Source of the DNA: Bacteroides sp.
Lineage (GTDB): Bacteria > Bacteroidota > Bacteroidia > Bacteroidales > Muribaculaceae
Reading direction: 5' to 3'
Assembly: GCA_014802435.1 (NCBI GenBank)
Contig: JAAVCG010000007.1
Coordinates: 1 to 59,675 of the forward strand
Length of the DNA stretch: 59,675 nt
Position numbers and translations under genes: made by a program. Positions within the stretch are counted from its first letter, which is position 1. Every line of letters begins with the position of its first letter. This document shows, in pieces, positions 15,652-25,677 of this stretch. The notes under the pieces are model-generated. The model saw only the letters and a program-made list of their open reading frames with translations. It was not told the DNA's origin and made no database searches.

Positions 15652-18513
15652 TTATTTCACGAGGATTTTCTTGCCGTTGGTGATGACGATGCCGCGGGCG
15701 TTGCCGTTGATGCGGCGGCCCTGGAGGTCATAGAGGATAGAGGTGCCGTCAACGGTGATGTCCTTGATTTTTACTTGTTCGTTCTTGACGATGTAGGTCA
15801 CTTCGGTCAGGCCGTTGAGGTTGCCGTTGTTGTCTTCGAAGATTCCGTCGGCGATGGTGAGTACATATTCGCCGTTTTCAATCACGGGAGACTCAAGGGT
15901 GAGTTCATACTTGTCAGGAGCGGTGAAGTCATTCACGTCGCGAACGTTTGCGGCGTCGATCTGGTCCTTGTTCCATTCGGCGATGATTGCGTCGGCAGAT
16001 GAGAGGGTAATCTTGGCTTCAAGTTCGCTTGACCAGTTGACTGAGAGGATGCCTTCAGTGTCTTCAACGGGTTCGATGGAGATTTTGTCGAGCTGTTCAA
16101 CTTCGCCGGCGGCGGGAGTCACTACGGGGGCGAATCCATCTTCGCTTTCGTTGCCGATGATGGTTACGGATGCGTAGGCTTCAGGGGAGAATACCTGGCC
16201 GTCGTCGGTCTTAACGACGAAGGTTCCTTCAGCAACGCTCAGGGAGTATTGACCTCCGGCAGTGATTTTGTCGCGCAGGGCAATGGTGTAGACGTTGGCT
16301 TCGAAGGGAACGGCGGTTTCAACTCCGGCAATCCATTGGGTGGTGAATCCTTCGCCCTTTTCGGGGGTGATTCCTTCCAGAGCTTCTGCGGTCATGTTCA
16401 GGAGGATTACGCGATCCCAGTTCTTATCGAATGTTTCGAGCGTTACGCCGCCAATTCCGGAGAGGGTGGCTTCAGTTGAAACGGCAATCTTGATTACGGA
16501 GATTTCGTCAACAACCTTTTCCCATCCCTGGCTTACGGCGCCGGGGAATTCGGCAGAAACGTTGTAAGATTCGTCTTTATCCCAGGTAGAGAGGGCGTCA
16601 ACCTTAGCCATTACGGGGGTTTCAGAGAGAATCATGCCCTTGGCGGAGTCAAAGGTGATGAAGAGGCCGGAGGCATCGTCAGTGATGGCGATAACGTCGT
16701 TGGTACACTTGAGGATGAAGGTGCCGGCCTGTTCCTTTTCAGCGGTAGCAGCTACGGGAGTGCCTACGGTGGTGGGAGCGGCAACGTAGAGGCCAGACTT
16801 GACGTTCTTGATGTAGAAGGCATCGTCAGAGGTCTCGTCGGTAGCTTCCTTGGCGTTCCAGGGTGAAGCGCTGTGTTCCTTGACGCGTTCGCAGCAGAAG
16901 AGGGCGTTGATTGAGAATTCGCCTTCCTGCCAGGGAGAGGTGCCTTCAGCGGCATCAGCCACGTAGGTGGCCACCTTGCCTTCAGCAACGGTCAGGGTGA
17001 AGTTGAGCTCCATGTCGCCATAGACCTGGTTAGTGATCTGCGCGAGGATATATTCAACGGCTTTGTTGATTTCGTCTTCGCTCTGACAGTAGTTGATGGT
17101 TTGCTTCCATCCTTGATACTGATATTCGCTGATGCCTTCGAGGAGGTTGCCATACTTGCAAACTTCAGCATAAGCGGCATCCTTGAGGGGCTTGAGCAGG
17201 TCAGTGCAGACAACTGAGATGTTCTTTACTTCCCAGGTGCAGGCAGTCTCGGCGGTTGAAGAGTATTCAAAGCCGATTTTGACGGTCTTGCCGGCATATT
17301 CGGTTCCGAGGTTGATGGTCTGGGGATACCAGGACCAGCTGTCTTTTTCAGGAGTAGCGATCTGCTCTTCGAGGGCAACCCAGGTGAGTTCTTCTTCGCC
17401 TTCACCGGCTTCTTCGCCTTCTTCGCCTTCGTAGTAGTAACCGCCGTTGCCGCTGTCAGCGTCTTTGATTACTGCGATAAGCACCTTGCAGAAGTCAGCA
17501 GCGGTTTCGCCTTTGAGATAGTTGATGGCATAGTCAAAGGAGAGGACTGCCGAGCTGTTCTTGTCGAGGTCAAATTCGGGAGAAACGGCCATGCCCTTTG
17601 ATTCGGCGTTGGCGCCATCAATGAAGCCGGTAGCCTTGATGTAGCCATACTGAGCATCATAGCTCCAGGGTTCGGCCAGGGTGAAGTTTGAGCCGTTCTT
17701 TGAAGAGAGCACGGTGCCTTCAGGGAGCACGGTGACTTTATAAGACTTTGAAACAGACTTATACTCGTCGGTAGCAACGGTGGTGGCGGTAACAGTAGCT
17801 TCGCCGACGCCTACAATTGTGGGCTGTCCCCATTCATTGAAGGTAAGCACCTGTTCGTTGCTTGACTTATAGTTGATTTGCAGGCCGTAAGGCTCAGTGG
17901 AGAAGTAGGGGCCATACCAGTTAGAGCCCAAAACTACGGTGTATTCGCTGACGGCGTTGGTGAGCAATTGGGGCTCCAGACGGGTGTCAGGCGCAGCGGG
18001 CACGTATTTAACTACGATTGAGGTAAGCTGTGCAGTGCCGGTTGCGTTAAAAGATACAGATTCGCCTGAACCGGTAAAGGTAGTAGCTTTATTGGTAGCA
18101 CCGTCAGCCTTGGTGAAGTCTGAACCTTCAGCTACTTCAATTTTGTCCAGACCGCTGTTGGCGGTGAAGGCGATTTCCTGAATATCGCCGCCTTCTTCAA
18201 CTGAAAGGGTTACTAATGACTTGTTATAGATGCGGAGCTGGTTGCCGTTGTTGGTACTCCAGAGACGGAGACCGCTGCCGCCGTTGGCATCATAGGAGAG
18301 GGTAACGCCATCCTGAGTCAGCGTGTATTCTTTGACGTATTCGGCTTGGGAATCGTTGGTGGCTTCAAGGCCTTCAACGTCGCCGGTGAAGTCAAATGTG
18401 GCGGTTTCCTGGTCGGAGGTGGCGGGGGTGTCACCTTCAGCCGCATAAGCCAAGCCACACCAGGCTCCTGCTGCAAGCAGCATGGAGAGTGCAAGAGTAG
18501 AAGTCTTTTTCAT
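15652..18513 (-). CDS. Large secreted protein with T9SS-like C-terminal signal
   Basis: A 953-residue exported protein. A Sec signal peptide covers about residues 1-24 (LALSMLLAAGAWCGLAYA). An Ig-like (Big_2-type) stretch near 180-265 reads VVLGSNWYG to VTVLPEG. A beta-sandwich of the choice-of-anchor type follows near 270-440 and contains an acidic loop rich in Glu/Gly near 355-372. Further beta-rich repeats lead to the end ILYDLQGRRINGNARGIVI, which resembles the T9SS type A sorting tail. The product is probably secreted through the T9SS encoded at 28-37 kb and surface-bound. No catalytic motif was recognised. It has its own promoter and terminator and appears monocistronic. Confidence 0.82.
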   Translation of the reverse strand: MKKTSTLALSMLLAAGAWCGLAYAAEGDTPATSDQETATFDFTGDVEGLEATNDSQAEYVKEYTLTQDGVTLSYDANGGSGLRLWSTNNGNQLRIYNKSLVTLSVEEGGDIQEIAFTANSGLDKIEVAEGSDFTKADGATNKATTFTGSGESVSFNATGTAQLTSIVVKYVPAAPDTRLEPQLLTNAVSEYTVVLGSNWYGPYFSTEPYGLQINYKSSNEQVLTFNEWGQPTIVGVGEATVTATTVATDEYKSVSKSYKVTVLPEGTVLSSKNGSNFTLAEPWSYDAQYGYIKATGFIDGANAESKGMAVSPEFDLDKNSSAVLSFDYAINYLKGETAADFCKVLIAVIKDADSGNGGYYYEGEEGEEAGEGEEELTWVALEEQIATPEKDSWSWYPQTINLGTEYAGKTVKIGFEYSSTAETACTWEVKNISVVCTDLLKPLKDAAYAEVCKYGNLLEGISEYQYQGWKQTINYCQSEDEINKAVEYILAQITNQVYGDMELNFTLTVAEGKVATYVADAAEGTSPWQEGEFSINALFCCERVKEHSASPWNAKEATDETSDDAFYIKNVKSGLYVAAPTTVGTPVAATAEKEQAGTFILKCTNDVIAITDDASGLFITFDSAKGMILSETPVMAKVDALSTWDKDESYNVSAEFPGAVSQGWEKVVDEISVIKIAVSTEATLSGIGGVTLETFDKNWDRVILLNMTAEALEGITPEKGEGFTTQWIAGVETAVPFEANVYTIALRDKITAGGQYSLSVAEGTFVVKTDDGQVFSPEAYASVTIIGNESEDGFAPVVTPAAGEVEQLDKISIEPVEDTEGILSVNWSSELEAKITLSSADAIIAEWNKDQIDAANVRDVNDFTAPDKYELTLESPVIENGEYVLTIADGIFEDNNGNLNGLTEVTYIVKNEQVKIKDITVDGTSILYDLQGRRINGNARGIVITNGKKILVK

Positions 18514-18565
18514 TCTTTTCTTGTGGGGTTAGGGTTAGTGATAATGAATAATTACAATTATGGCG

Positions 18566-18597
18566 CAAAGGTAGTTAAAAAAAATTAAATTTCAAAA
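18566..18597 (-). promoter_or_regulatory. Promoter of the large secreted-protein gene
   Basis: Minus-strand -7 box TACCTTTG (18573-18566) with TTTTG at about 18597-18593, a 20-bp spacing. The start codon is 53 bp downstream. Confidence 0.75.
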
Positions 18598-18635
18598 TGT
18601 CGGGGCAAAATGCAATGAAATTTTAACTTTTGGCG

Positions 18636-18998
18636 TCAATTTTGAGCCAGTTTCGGAAATTTGCGTGTCATTCCGCGCAGGGAGTCCAAGTATGGCTGCG
18701 GGTCATCGTCGGTCAGGTTCAGCTCCGCAAGCACCCGGCCCGTCACTGCCGCTTCAAGCATTTGGTGGACCGTCGGTCCCTCGGCCTCAATTTCAATTTT
18801 TCCGGCCGTGACATTGACTGACTTCACCGCCGCGCCCAAGCTCAGGCTGATTTCAAGCAGGGTATGCTCGAACATCCGCGTCAATGCCGCCTCCTCGCGC
18901 CGACCGATAATTCGTTCGGCTCCCGTTTCAAAAGTTTTCAGTGCGGCCATGGCATAGACCGTATCGGCCATGCGTTGATAATCAAGTTTAATTTCCAT
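18636..18998 (-). CDS. Unknown 120-residue protein
   Basis: Not recognised. A small soluble protein, alpha-helical at the start (MADTVYAMAALKTFETGAER) with a beta-hairpin-like middle (KSVNVTAGKIEIEAEG) and a charged C-terminus. Its ATG overlaps the stop of the 18988-19371 gene by 11 bp, so the two are probably translated together. No signal peptide or membrane segment. The gene context resembles small paired genes of mobile or phage-derived islands, but nothing in the sequence proves this. Confidence 0.6.
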   Translation of the reverse strand: MEIKLDYQRMADTVYAMAALKTFETGAERIIGRREEAALTRMFEHTLLEISLSLGAAVKSVNVTAGKIEIEAEGPTVHQMLEAAVTGRVLAELNLTDDDPQPYLDSLRGMTRKFPKLAQN

Positions 18999-19371
18999 GG
19001 TTATAGATTTTTAAGGCTAATTCACGCGACATGCAGAAACCGGTGTTTGACGTGCCCGAAGCGATTACGCGGCAGATTGCGCCAACGCGGCTCATTCCCG
19101 GATTCCGGGCAAGCAGCGCGTCGACCTGGCTGAAAAAATCGGCCCACATCTGGCTCCTCTTCGAGCCCTTGCAGACTAATTTCCCGGCGCGCCGGCGGCG
19201 GTCAATGACTATTGCCGAGTCGGCCTCGACATAGAATCCCCGTTTCAAAGGCCGCCGGATGACCTCGTCAACCGTAGCGACGAGGTCCTTGTAATGGCGG
19301 GCGGCAAAAGAGCGCGCAATTTCGCGGCGCAGGCGGCAATTACGCCGCTGAATCATAGATAAATCCTTCAT
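18988..19371 (-). CDS. Unknown 127-residue basic protein
   Basis: Not recognised. Very basic at the N-terminus (MIQRRNCRLRREIARSFAAR), then helical, with a centre rich in Arg/Lys (DRRRRAGKLVCKGSKRSQMW) and the late segment RVGAICRVIASGTSNTGFCM. Nucleic-acid binding is a guess based on charge only. A longer frame opens at 19437, but a promoter-like -7 box (TAATTTTG, 19420-19413) lies within that extension, so the ATG at 19371 or at 19356 (preceded by AAGGAT) is preferred. It overlaps the next gene by 11 bp. Confidence 0.6.
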   Translation of the reverse strand: MKDLSMIQRRNCRLRREIARSFAARHYKDLVATVDEVIRRPLKRGFYVEADSAIVIDRRRRAGKLVCKGSKRSQMWADFFSQVDALLARNPGMSRVGAICRVIASGTSNTGFCMSRELALKIYNHGN

Positions 19372-19475
19372 GATGTTGTAAAACTGCAAATATTGACATT
19401 TAAAAACGTTGGCAAAATTACAACACGCCCCGGGCAAAACCCCAACCCAAGTATGTTAAAAACCCTTAAATTTAA

Positions 19476-19741
19476 GACCATAGTCCCATAGCTCTCCCCG
19501 TTTTTTTGACCATAGCACCATAGCGTTCTCCGATTTTTTTAAGACCAGAGCAACTATAGCACTATAGTTTTTTGAGTGCCCAATATTATTTTTTAAGAAG
19601 GAGGGGCACGCTCCTCCTTCTTAAAAAAATCAAAATCCGGGTCCGCAATGCTATAGTGCTATAGTTGCTCTGGTCTAAAAAACTGGGGAATGCAATGGGT
19701 GCTATGGTCAAAAAACGGGGGCGGGCTATGGGGCTATGGTC
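19476..19741. repeat. Nested inverted repeat upstream of ychF
   Basis: Three pairs of arms are nested: GACCATAGTCCCATAGC (19476-19492) with GCTATGGGGCTATGGTC (19725-19741); GACCATAGCACC (19508-19519) with GGTGCTATGGTC (19698-19709); and a perfect 26-bp pair, AGACCAGAGCAACTATAGCA and following bases (19542-19567) against 19651-19676. At the centre AAGAAGGAGG (19595-19604) pairs with CCTCCTTCTT (19613-19622), flanked by A/T tracts like a terminator. This is all there is in the 19438-19802 gap apart from two promoters. Confidence 0.85.
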
Positions 19742-19751
19742 AAAAAATTTT

Positions 19752-19779
19752 TGGGTTTCGTTGAAAATGCTTATCTTTG
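19752..19779 (+). promoter_or_regulatory. Promoter of ychF
   Basis: -7 box TATCTTTG (19772-19779) followed by CAG, with TTG about 18-19 bp upstream. The start codon is 24 bp downstream, which also rules out the longer frame opening at 19665. Confidence 0.75.
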
Positions 19780-19802
19780 CAGAAAAATTTCAAGAATCTG
19801 AT

Positions 19803-20906
19803 ATGTCACTTCAATGCGGAATCGTCGGGCTGCCTAACGTTGGCAAGTCCACTCTTTTTAATTGCTTGAGCAATGCCAAGGCTCAGAGCGCTAATTTCCC
19901 TTTCTGTACCATTGAGCCTAACGTCGGGGTCATCACCGTGCCTGATGATCGGTTGACGCGTCTGGTTGAAATGTGTCAGCCTCGCTCCGTTGTTCCGGCA
20001 ACGGTGGAAATCGTTGATATTGCCGGACTTGTGAAGGGCGCGAGCAAGGGTGAGGGCCTGGGTAATAAGTTCCTGGCCAATATTCGTGAGACGGACGCTA
20101 TACTGCATGTGCTCCGTTGCTTTGATAATGATAACATCACTCATGTCGATGGTTCGGTTGACCCCGTGCGCGATAAGGAAATCATTGATTATGAGCTGCA
20201 GCTCAAGGATTTGGAGACTGTAGAGTCCCGTTTGGCCAAGACTATCAAGCAGGCTCAGACCGGGGGCGACAAGACGGCGAAGATGCAGGCCGAGGTGCTT
20301 CAGCGCTTCAAGGAGGCCTTGGATGCCGGAAAGCCCGCGCGTTCAGTTAAGTTTGACACTCCTGATGAGCAGAAGTTTGCCCGCGAGCTCTTCTTGCTGA
20401 CCTCGAAGCCGGTGCTCTATGTTTGTAACGTTGATGATTCAGCTGCCGCTACGGGTAATCATTACGTTGAGGCGGTTCGCGAGGCTATCAAGGGTGAAGA
20501 TGCTGACATCCTGGTTGTTGCCGCGCAGACTGAGAGCGAAATCGCCGAGCTCGACACCTGGGAGGAGCGTCAGGAGTTCCTGCAGGAAATAGGCCTGGAG
20601 GAATCCGGTGTGAGCCGACTGATTCGCGCCGCTTATGCCCTGCTTGACCTTCAGACTTACTTCACCGCCGGCCCGGATGAGGTTCGTGCATGGACCTTTA
20701 TCCGCGGAAGCAAGGCTCCGAAGTGTGCCGGAATTATTCATACTGACTTTGAAAAGGGATTCATCCGCGCCGAAGTCATCAAGTATGATGATTATGTCAC
20801 TCTCGGCTCGGAAGCCGCGGTGAAGGAAGCCGGAAAGATGAGCGTCGAGGGCAAGGAATACGTAGTTCAGGACGGCGACATCATGCACTTCCGCTTTAAC
20901 GTTTAA
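19803..20906 (+). CDS. ychF: Redox-regulated ATPase/GTPase YchF
   Basis: A 367-residue Obg-family P-loop protein that preferentially hydrolyses ATP and binds ribosomes. Seen: P-loop [12 protein letters not shown] near residue 8, switch region [11 protein letters not shown] near 35, [17 protein letters not shown] near 67, NVDD near 203 and a C-terminal TGS domain near 280-365 ([30 protein letters not shown]). The start is placed at the ATG of [12 protein letters not shown], since the promoter lies within the longer upstream extension. pyrF follows after 18 bp and is probably cotranscribed. Confidence 0.96.
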   Translation: MSLQCGIVGLPNVGKSTLFNCLSNAKAQSANFPFCTIEPNVGVITVPDDRLTRLVEMCQPRSVVPATVEIVDIAGLVKGASKGEGLGNKFLANIRETDAILHVLRCFDNDNITHVDGSVDPVRDKEIIDYELQLKDLETVESRLAKTIKQAQTGGDKTAKMQAEVLQRFKEALDAGKPARSVKFDTPDEQKFARELFLLTSKPVLYVCNVDDSAAATGNHYVEAVREAIKGEDADILVVAAQTESEIAELDTWEERQEFLQEIGLEESGVSRLIRAAYALLDLQTYFTAGPDEVRAWTFIRGSKAPKCAGIIHTDFEKGFIRAEVIKYDDYVTLGSEAAVKEAGKMSVEGKEYVVQDGDIMHFRFNV

Positions 20907-20924
20907 AAAACCAGTTGATAAAAG

Positions 20925-21746
20925 ATGAAAAGAGAAGAACTTATCAAGAATATTCAGCGCAAGGGTTCATTCCTCTGCGTCGGTCTTGACCCGGACATCA
21001 AGAAAATCCCGGCTCACCTGCTTGAGGGCGAAAATCCGCTCTATGAGTTTTGCCGTCAGATTGTTGACTCTACGGCGCCTTACTGTGTGGCCTATAAGCC
21101 TAATCTGGCGTTTTTTGAGAGCCTGGGAGCCGACGGTCTGCGCCAGCTGGAGATGACCGTCAACCATATCCGGGAGAATTATCCGGACCAGTTTATCATT
21201 GCCGACGCCAAGCGCGGCGACATTGGCAACACCTCCGCGCTCTATGCCCGCGCGGCATTCGAGCATATGGGAGTCGACGCCATCACCGTAGCCCCCTATA
21301 TGGGCGAGGATTCAGTCAAGCCCTTCCTTGGCTATGAGGGAAAATGGGTGGTGCTCCTGGCTCTGACCTCCAATCCCGGAAGCAAAGATTTCCAGATGCT
21401 TACGGTCAATTCCGAGGGTCGCAGACTCTTTGAAGAGGTGATTCTGAAGAGCTCACAATGGGCCGGCGAGGATGAGATGATGTACGTTGTCGGCGCAACT
21501 CAGGGACGGATGTTTGAGGATATCCGCCTGGTGGCTCCCCGCTCGTTCCTGTTAGTGCCCGGAGTAGGGGCCCAGGGCGGCTCGCTTGAGGAGGTTTGCC
21601 GCTATGGCATGCTCGGAGGCGGCGAGTGCGGACTGCTGGTTAACTCTTCGCGCGGCATCATCTATGCCTCATCAGGCGTTGACTTTGCCCAAGCTGCCGG
21701 CGAGGCCGCCAAGACCCTGGCCGCTCAGATGGCCGCGCTGCTCTAA
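20925..21746 (+). CDS. pyrF: Orotidine 5'-phosphate decarboxylase PyrF
   Basis: A 273-residue TIM-barrel enzyme of the longer PyrF subgroup, performing the last step of UMP synthesis. Seen: [14 protein letters not shown] near residue 16, [12 protein letters not shown] near 56, the catalytic [10 protein letters not shown] near 92, [14 protein letters not shown] near 117, and phosphate-binding VPGVGAQGG near 208. No other pyrimidine gene is adjacent. It lies 18 bp after ychF and is followed by a clear terminator hairpin. Confidence 0.96.
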   Translation: MKREELIKNIQRKGSFLCVGLDPDIKKIPAHLLEGENPLYEFCRQIVDSTAPYCVAYKPNLAFFESLGADGLRQLEMTVNHIRENYPDQFIIADAKRGDIGNTSALYARAAFEHMGVDAITVAPYMGEDSVKPFLGYEGKWVVLLALTSNPGSKDFQMLTVNSEGRRLFEEVILKSSQWAGEDEMMYVVGATQGRMFEDIRLVAPRSFLLVPGVGAQGGSLEEVCRYGMLGGGECGLLVNSSRGIIYASSGVDFAQAAGEAAKTLAAQMAALL

Positions 21747-21770
21747 GAAGGAAGAAAATCAAAACAGACA

Positions 21771-21829
21771 AGTTGAAACGCGAAAGGAGGGCCGACTCTT
21801 TTGTCGGACCCTCCCCTCACGTTTCAACT
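21771..21829 (+). terminator. Terminator after ychF-pyrF
   Basis: A long imperfect hairpin: GTTGAAACG...GAGGGCCGAC on the left pairs with GTCGGACCCTC...CGTTTCAAC on the right around a short TCTTTT loop. It begins about 25 bp past the pyrF stop. In the rest of the gap to 22090 I see only the nifJ promoter. Confidence 0.75.
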
Positions 21830-22003
21830 ATTTATTTATGAGAGCCTCTGCACCCAGTTTCTCAACTCAGTCGCAGAGGACTTGGGATGCAATGTCATAA
21901 CTTATAGTTTCATCCTTAAAACGCCTCGGCGCGAAAAAAGGTTGCCCTCCTTAGAGCTAAACAATGTTAAAAAAGGGATTATTCCCCCCTGAGCAAAATC
22001 AAA

Positions 22004-22035
22004 TTTGTTTGTTTGGGAAAAAATTGCTAAATTTG
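22004..22035 (+). promoter_or_regulatory. Promoter of nifJ
   Basis: -7 box TAAATTTG (22028-22035) with TTTGTTTG about 17-20 bp upstream (22004-22015). It leaves a leader of about 50 nt before the ATG. Confidence 0.75.
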
Positions 22036-22090
22036 CGGGATAATAAGAACAAACTTTTTTCTAAAACAACCAATCACTAAAAAACAACTC

Positions 22091-25000
22091 ATGAGTAAAG
22101 AGAAAAAATTCATGACGTGTGACGGTAACACCGCGGCTGCACATATCGCGTATATGTTCTCCGAAGTGGCTGCAATCTACCCGATCACGCCCTCTTCCAC
22201 CATGGCAGAGCTCGTTGACGAATGGGCAGCTAACGGCCGGAAGAACATCTTTGGTGAAACAGTTCTGGTTCAGGAAATGCAGTCAGAAGGCGGCGCTGCC
22301 GGTGCAGTCCATGGCTCTCTGATGAACGGCGTTCTGACCAACACCTTCACCGCATCACAGGGCTTATTGCTGATGATTCCTAACATGTATAAGATTGCGG
22401 GCGAAATGCTGCCGTCAGTCTTCCATGTTTCAGCCCGTACGATTGCCAGCCATGCGCTCAGCATCTTCGGCGACCATCAGGACGTTATGTCAGTTCGCCA
22501 GACCGGCTTCGCAATGCTTGCTGAAGGCTCCGTGCAGGAAGTTATGGACCTGAGCGGCGTTGCTCATCTGGCTACTATCAAGAGCTCTATCCCCTTCGTT
22601 AACTTCTTTGACGGCTTCCGCACTTCTCATGAAATCCAGAAGATTGAAGTCATCGAGCAGGACGAAATCGCTCCCCTGCTTGACCGCGAAGCCCTCTCTA
22701 AATTCCGCTCTCGCGGCCTCAGCCCCGAGCATCCCCAGGCTCGCGGCATGGCCGAAAACTCCGACGTATTCTTCCAGCACCGTGAAGCCTGCAACAGCAC
22801 TTACGACAAGGTGCCCGAAATCGTTGAAGAATACATGGAGAAAATCTCTGAAATCACCGGCCGCAAATATGGCCTCTTCAACTACTATGGCGCCGAAGAC
22901 GCTGACCGCGTAATCATCGCCATGGGCTCTGTTTGTCAGGCTGCCGAAGAAGCTATTGACCACCTGATTGAAAAGGGCGAAAAAGTCGGTATCGTCGAGG
23001 TTCACCTCTATCGTCCCTTCTCAGCCAAGCACTTCCTCGCCGCCGTCCCCAAGACAGCGAAGCGCATTGCCGTGCTTGACCGCACCAAGGAACCCGGCGC
23101 CAACGGCGAACCGCTCCTGCTCGACGTAAAGGAATGCTTCTATGGCCAGGCTGACGCCCCGGAAATCGTCGGCGGACGCTATGCACTGGCTTCTAAGGAC
23201 ACCACTCCCGCAATGATTATCGGAGTGTTTGAAAACCTCGCCCTCCCCCAGCCCAAGGACAAGTTTACCGTAGGTATCGTCGATGATGTTACCTTCAAGT
23301 CTCTTCCCCCCAAGGAAGAAATCGCCCTGGGCCACAAGTCAACCTACGAGGCTAAATTCTATGGCCTCGGCGCTGACGGCACCGTAGGCGCTAACAAGAA
23401 CTCCGTGAAGATTATCGGTGAAAACACTGATAAATACTGCCAGGCTTACTTTGCCTATGACTCCAAGAAGTCAGGCGGCTTCACCTGCTCTCACCTGCGC
23501 TTTGGCGACGCTCCCATCCGCTCAACCTACCTGGTGACCACTCCTAACTTCGTTGCTTGCCACGTTCAGGCTTATCTCCACCTCTATGACGTGACCAAGG
23601 GTCTGCGCGACGGCGGCACCTTCCTGCTCAACACCATCTGGGAAGGCGACGAACTCGCCGCTAACCTCCCCAACAAGGTTAAGCGCTATCTGGCCAAGCA
23701 CAACATCACCGTTTACTATATCAACGCAACCAAGATTGCCCGCGAAATCGGCCTCGGAAACCGCACCAACACCATCCTCCAGAGCGCCTTCTTCCGCATC
23801 ACCGAGGTTATCCCCGTTGACCTGGCAATCGAGCAGATGAAGAAGTTCATCGTCAAGTCCTACGGCAAGAAGGGCCAGGACATCGTCAACATGAACTATG
23901 CAGCAGTTGACCGCGGCGGCGAATACAAGCAGCTCACCGTTGACCCCGCATGGGCTAACCTCCCCGACGACGAACAGCACGCTAACAATGACCCCGAATT
24001 CATCAACCGCGTAGTGCGCCCCATCAATGCTCAGGATGGCGACTCACTGACCGTCAAGGACTTCATTGACCGCGCCGACGGCGTCTGGGAACAGGGCACT
24101 GCCAAGTTTGAAAAACGCGGCGTCGCTGCCTACGTCCCCAACTGGATCACTGAAAACTGTATCCAATGTAACAAGTGTGCATTCGTCTGCCCCCACGCTG
24201 CCATCCGTCCGTTCGTACTGACCGCCGACGAAATGGCCAACGCTCCTTTCGGCGAAGACCGCACCCTCGCCGCTATCGGCAAGACCTTTGACGGCATGCG
24301 CTTCATCCAGAGCGTTGACGTGCTCGACTGTCTCGGCTGCGGCAACTGCGTTGACGTCTGCCCCGGCAAGAAGGGCGTGAAGGCTCTCGAAATGAAGCCC
24401 CTCGAAGAAGAAATGTTCGAACAGACCGAATGGGACTACTGCGTCAACAACGTTGAATCCAAGCAACACCTCGTTGACATCAAGCTCAACCCCAAGAACT
24501 CTCAGTTCGCAACCCCCTACTTCGAATTCTCAGGCGCTTGCTCCGGATGCGGCGAAACTCCCTATGTCAAGCTCATCTCTCAGCTCTATGGCACCCGCGA
24601 AATGGTTGCCAACGCTACCGGCTGCTCTTCAATCTACTCAGGCTCCGTGCCCTCAACCCCCTATACCTTCAACGCCAAGGGTCAGGGTCCCGCATGGGGT
24701 AACTCACTCTTTGAAGACTTCGCTGAATTCGGCCTCGGCATGAACATTGCCAACAAGAAGATGCGCGAGCGCGTAACCCGCCTCGTTGAACAAGGCACCC
24801 AGTGCTCTTGCTGCTCTGACGAACTCAAGGCCCTCTTCAACGAATGGCTCCAGGTTAAGAACGACGGCGAAAAGAGCCGCGAAGTGGCCGACAAGATCAT
24901 CCCCCTGATTGAAAAGGGCGACTGCGACATCTGCCGCGAACTCACCGAACTCAAGGGCTACCTCGTTAAGCGCGCCCACTGGATCATCGCCGGCGACGGT

Positions 25001-25657
25001 GCTGCTTACGATATCGGCTTCGGCGGCCTTGACCACGTACTCGCCAGCGGCGAAGACGTCAACGTCATCGTTGTCGACACCGAAGTTTACTCTAACACCG
25101 GTGGTCAGGCCTCTAAGGCTACCCCCGTCGGCGCCATCGCCAAGTTTGCCGCTGCCGGCAAGCGTATCCGCAAAAAGGACCTCGGCCTCATCGCCTCAAC
25201 CTATGGCTACGTTTACTGCGCACAGGTTGCCATGGGCGCTGACAATGCCCAGACCCTCAAGGCTATCCGCGAAGCCGAAGCCTACGACGGTCCCTCAATC
25301 ATCATTGCCTACGCTCCCTGTATCAACCACGGCATCAAGAACGGCATGGGTAAGAGCCAGGAAGAAGAACGTCGCGCAGTTGAATGTGGCTACTGGCACC
25401 TCTGGCGCTACAACCCCGCCCTCGAAGCTGAAGGAAAGAACCCCTTCACCCTCGACAGCAAGGAACCCCAGTGGGACAAGTTTGAAGACTTCCTCAAAGG
25501 CGAAGTCCGCTTCGCTTCCGTCCTGAAGTCATTCCCTGACCAGGCCGCCGAACTCTTCGCCGCAGCCAAGCAGAACGCCCTCTGGCGCTACAACAACTAC
25601 CGCCGCCTCGCCCGCCAGCAATGGGGCATCGACCCCGACGGCGCCAACGCCGAATAA
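22091..25657 (+). CDS. nifJ: Pyruvate:ferredoxin (flavodoxin) oxidoreductase
   Basis: A 1188-residue single-chain enzyme that converts pyruvate and CoA to acetyl-CoA, CO2 and reduced ferredoxin, central to anaerobic energy metabolism. All domains are present: the pyrimidine-binding N-domain (YPITPSSTMAELVDEW near residue 36), transketolase-C-like domain (near 270-400), gamma domain (about 420-610), two 4Fe-4S clusters (CIQCNKCAFVCP near 691 and CLGCGNCVDVCPGKKG near 749), and the thiamine-pyrophosphate domain (CSGCGETPYVK near 817; GDGAAYDIGFGGLDH near 969). Codon use is markedly biased towards C-ending codons, consistent with high expression. Monocistronic, with its own promoter and terminator. 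It needs thiamine pyrophosphate, whose synthesis genes are also in the window. Confidence 0.98.
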   Translation: MSKEKKFMTCDGNTAAAHIAYMFSEVAAIYPITPSSTMAELVDEWAANGRKNIFGETVLVQEMQSEGGAAGAVHGSLMNGVLTNTFTASQGLLLMIPNMYKIAGEMLPSVFHVSARTIASHALSIFGDHQDVMSVRQTGFAMLAEGSVQEVMDLSGVAHLATIKSSIPFVNFFDGFRTSHEIQKIEVIEQDEIAPLLDREALSKFRSRGLSPEHPQARGMAENSDVFFQHREACNSTYDKVPEIVEEYMEKISEITGRKYGLFNYYGAEDADRVIIAMGSVCQAAEEAIDHLIEKGEKVGIVEVHLYRPFSAKHFLAAVPKTAKRIAVLDRTKEPGANGEPLLLDVKECFYGQADAPEIVGGRYALASKDTTPAMIIGVFENLALPQPKDKFTVGIVDDVTFKSLPPKEEIALGHKSTYEAKFYGLGADGTVGANKNSVKIIGENTDKYCQAYFAYDSKKSGGFTCSHLRFGDAPIRSTYLVTTPNFVACHVQAYLHLYDVTKGLRDGGTFLLNTIWEGDELAANLPNKVKRYLAKHNITVYYINATKIAREIGLGNRTNTILQSAFFRITEVIPVDLAIEQMKKFIVKSYGKKGQDIVNMNYAAVDRGGEYKQLTVDPAWANLPDDEQHANNDPEFINRVVRPINAQDGDSLTVKDFIDRADGVWEQGTAKFEKRGVAAYVPNWITENCIQCNKCAFVCPHAAIRPFVLTADEMANAPFGEDRTLAAIGKTFDGMRFIQSVDVLDCLGCGNCVDVCPGKKGVKALEMKPLEEEMFEQTEWDYCVNNVESKQHLVDIKLNPKNSQFATPYFEFSGACSGCGETPYVKLISQLYGTREMVANATGCSSIYSGSVPSTPYTFNAKGQGPAWGNSLFEDFAEFGLGMNIANKKMRERVTRLVEQGTQCSCCSDELKALFNEWLQVKNDGEKSREVADKIIPLIEKGDCDICRELTELKGYLVKRAHWIIAGDGAAYDIGFGGLDHVLASGEDVNVIVVDTEVYSNTGGQASKATPVGAIAKFAAAGKRIRKKDLGLIASTYGYVYCAQVAMGADNAQTLKAIREAEAYDGPSIIIAYAPCINHGIKNGMGKSQEEERRAVECGYWHLWRYNPALEAEGKNPFTLDSKEPQWDKFEDFLKGEVRFASVLKSFPDQAAELFAAAKQNALWRYNNYRRLARQQWGIDPDGANAE

Positions 25658-25677
25658 CCTCCCCCCCCGCAATAACC

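Noticed and set aside
19665-19802. N-terminal extension of ychF
   Set aside because: It contains palindrome arms and the promoter; YchF proteins begin at MSLQCGIVG.
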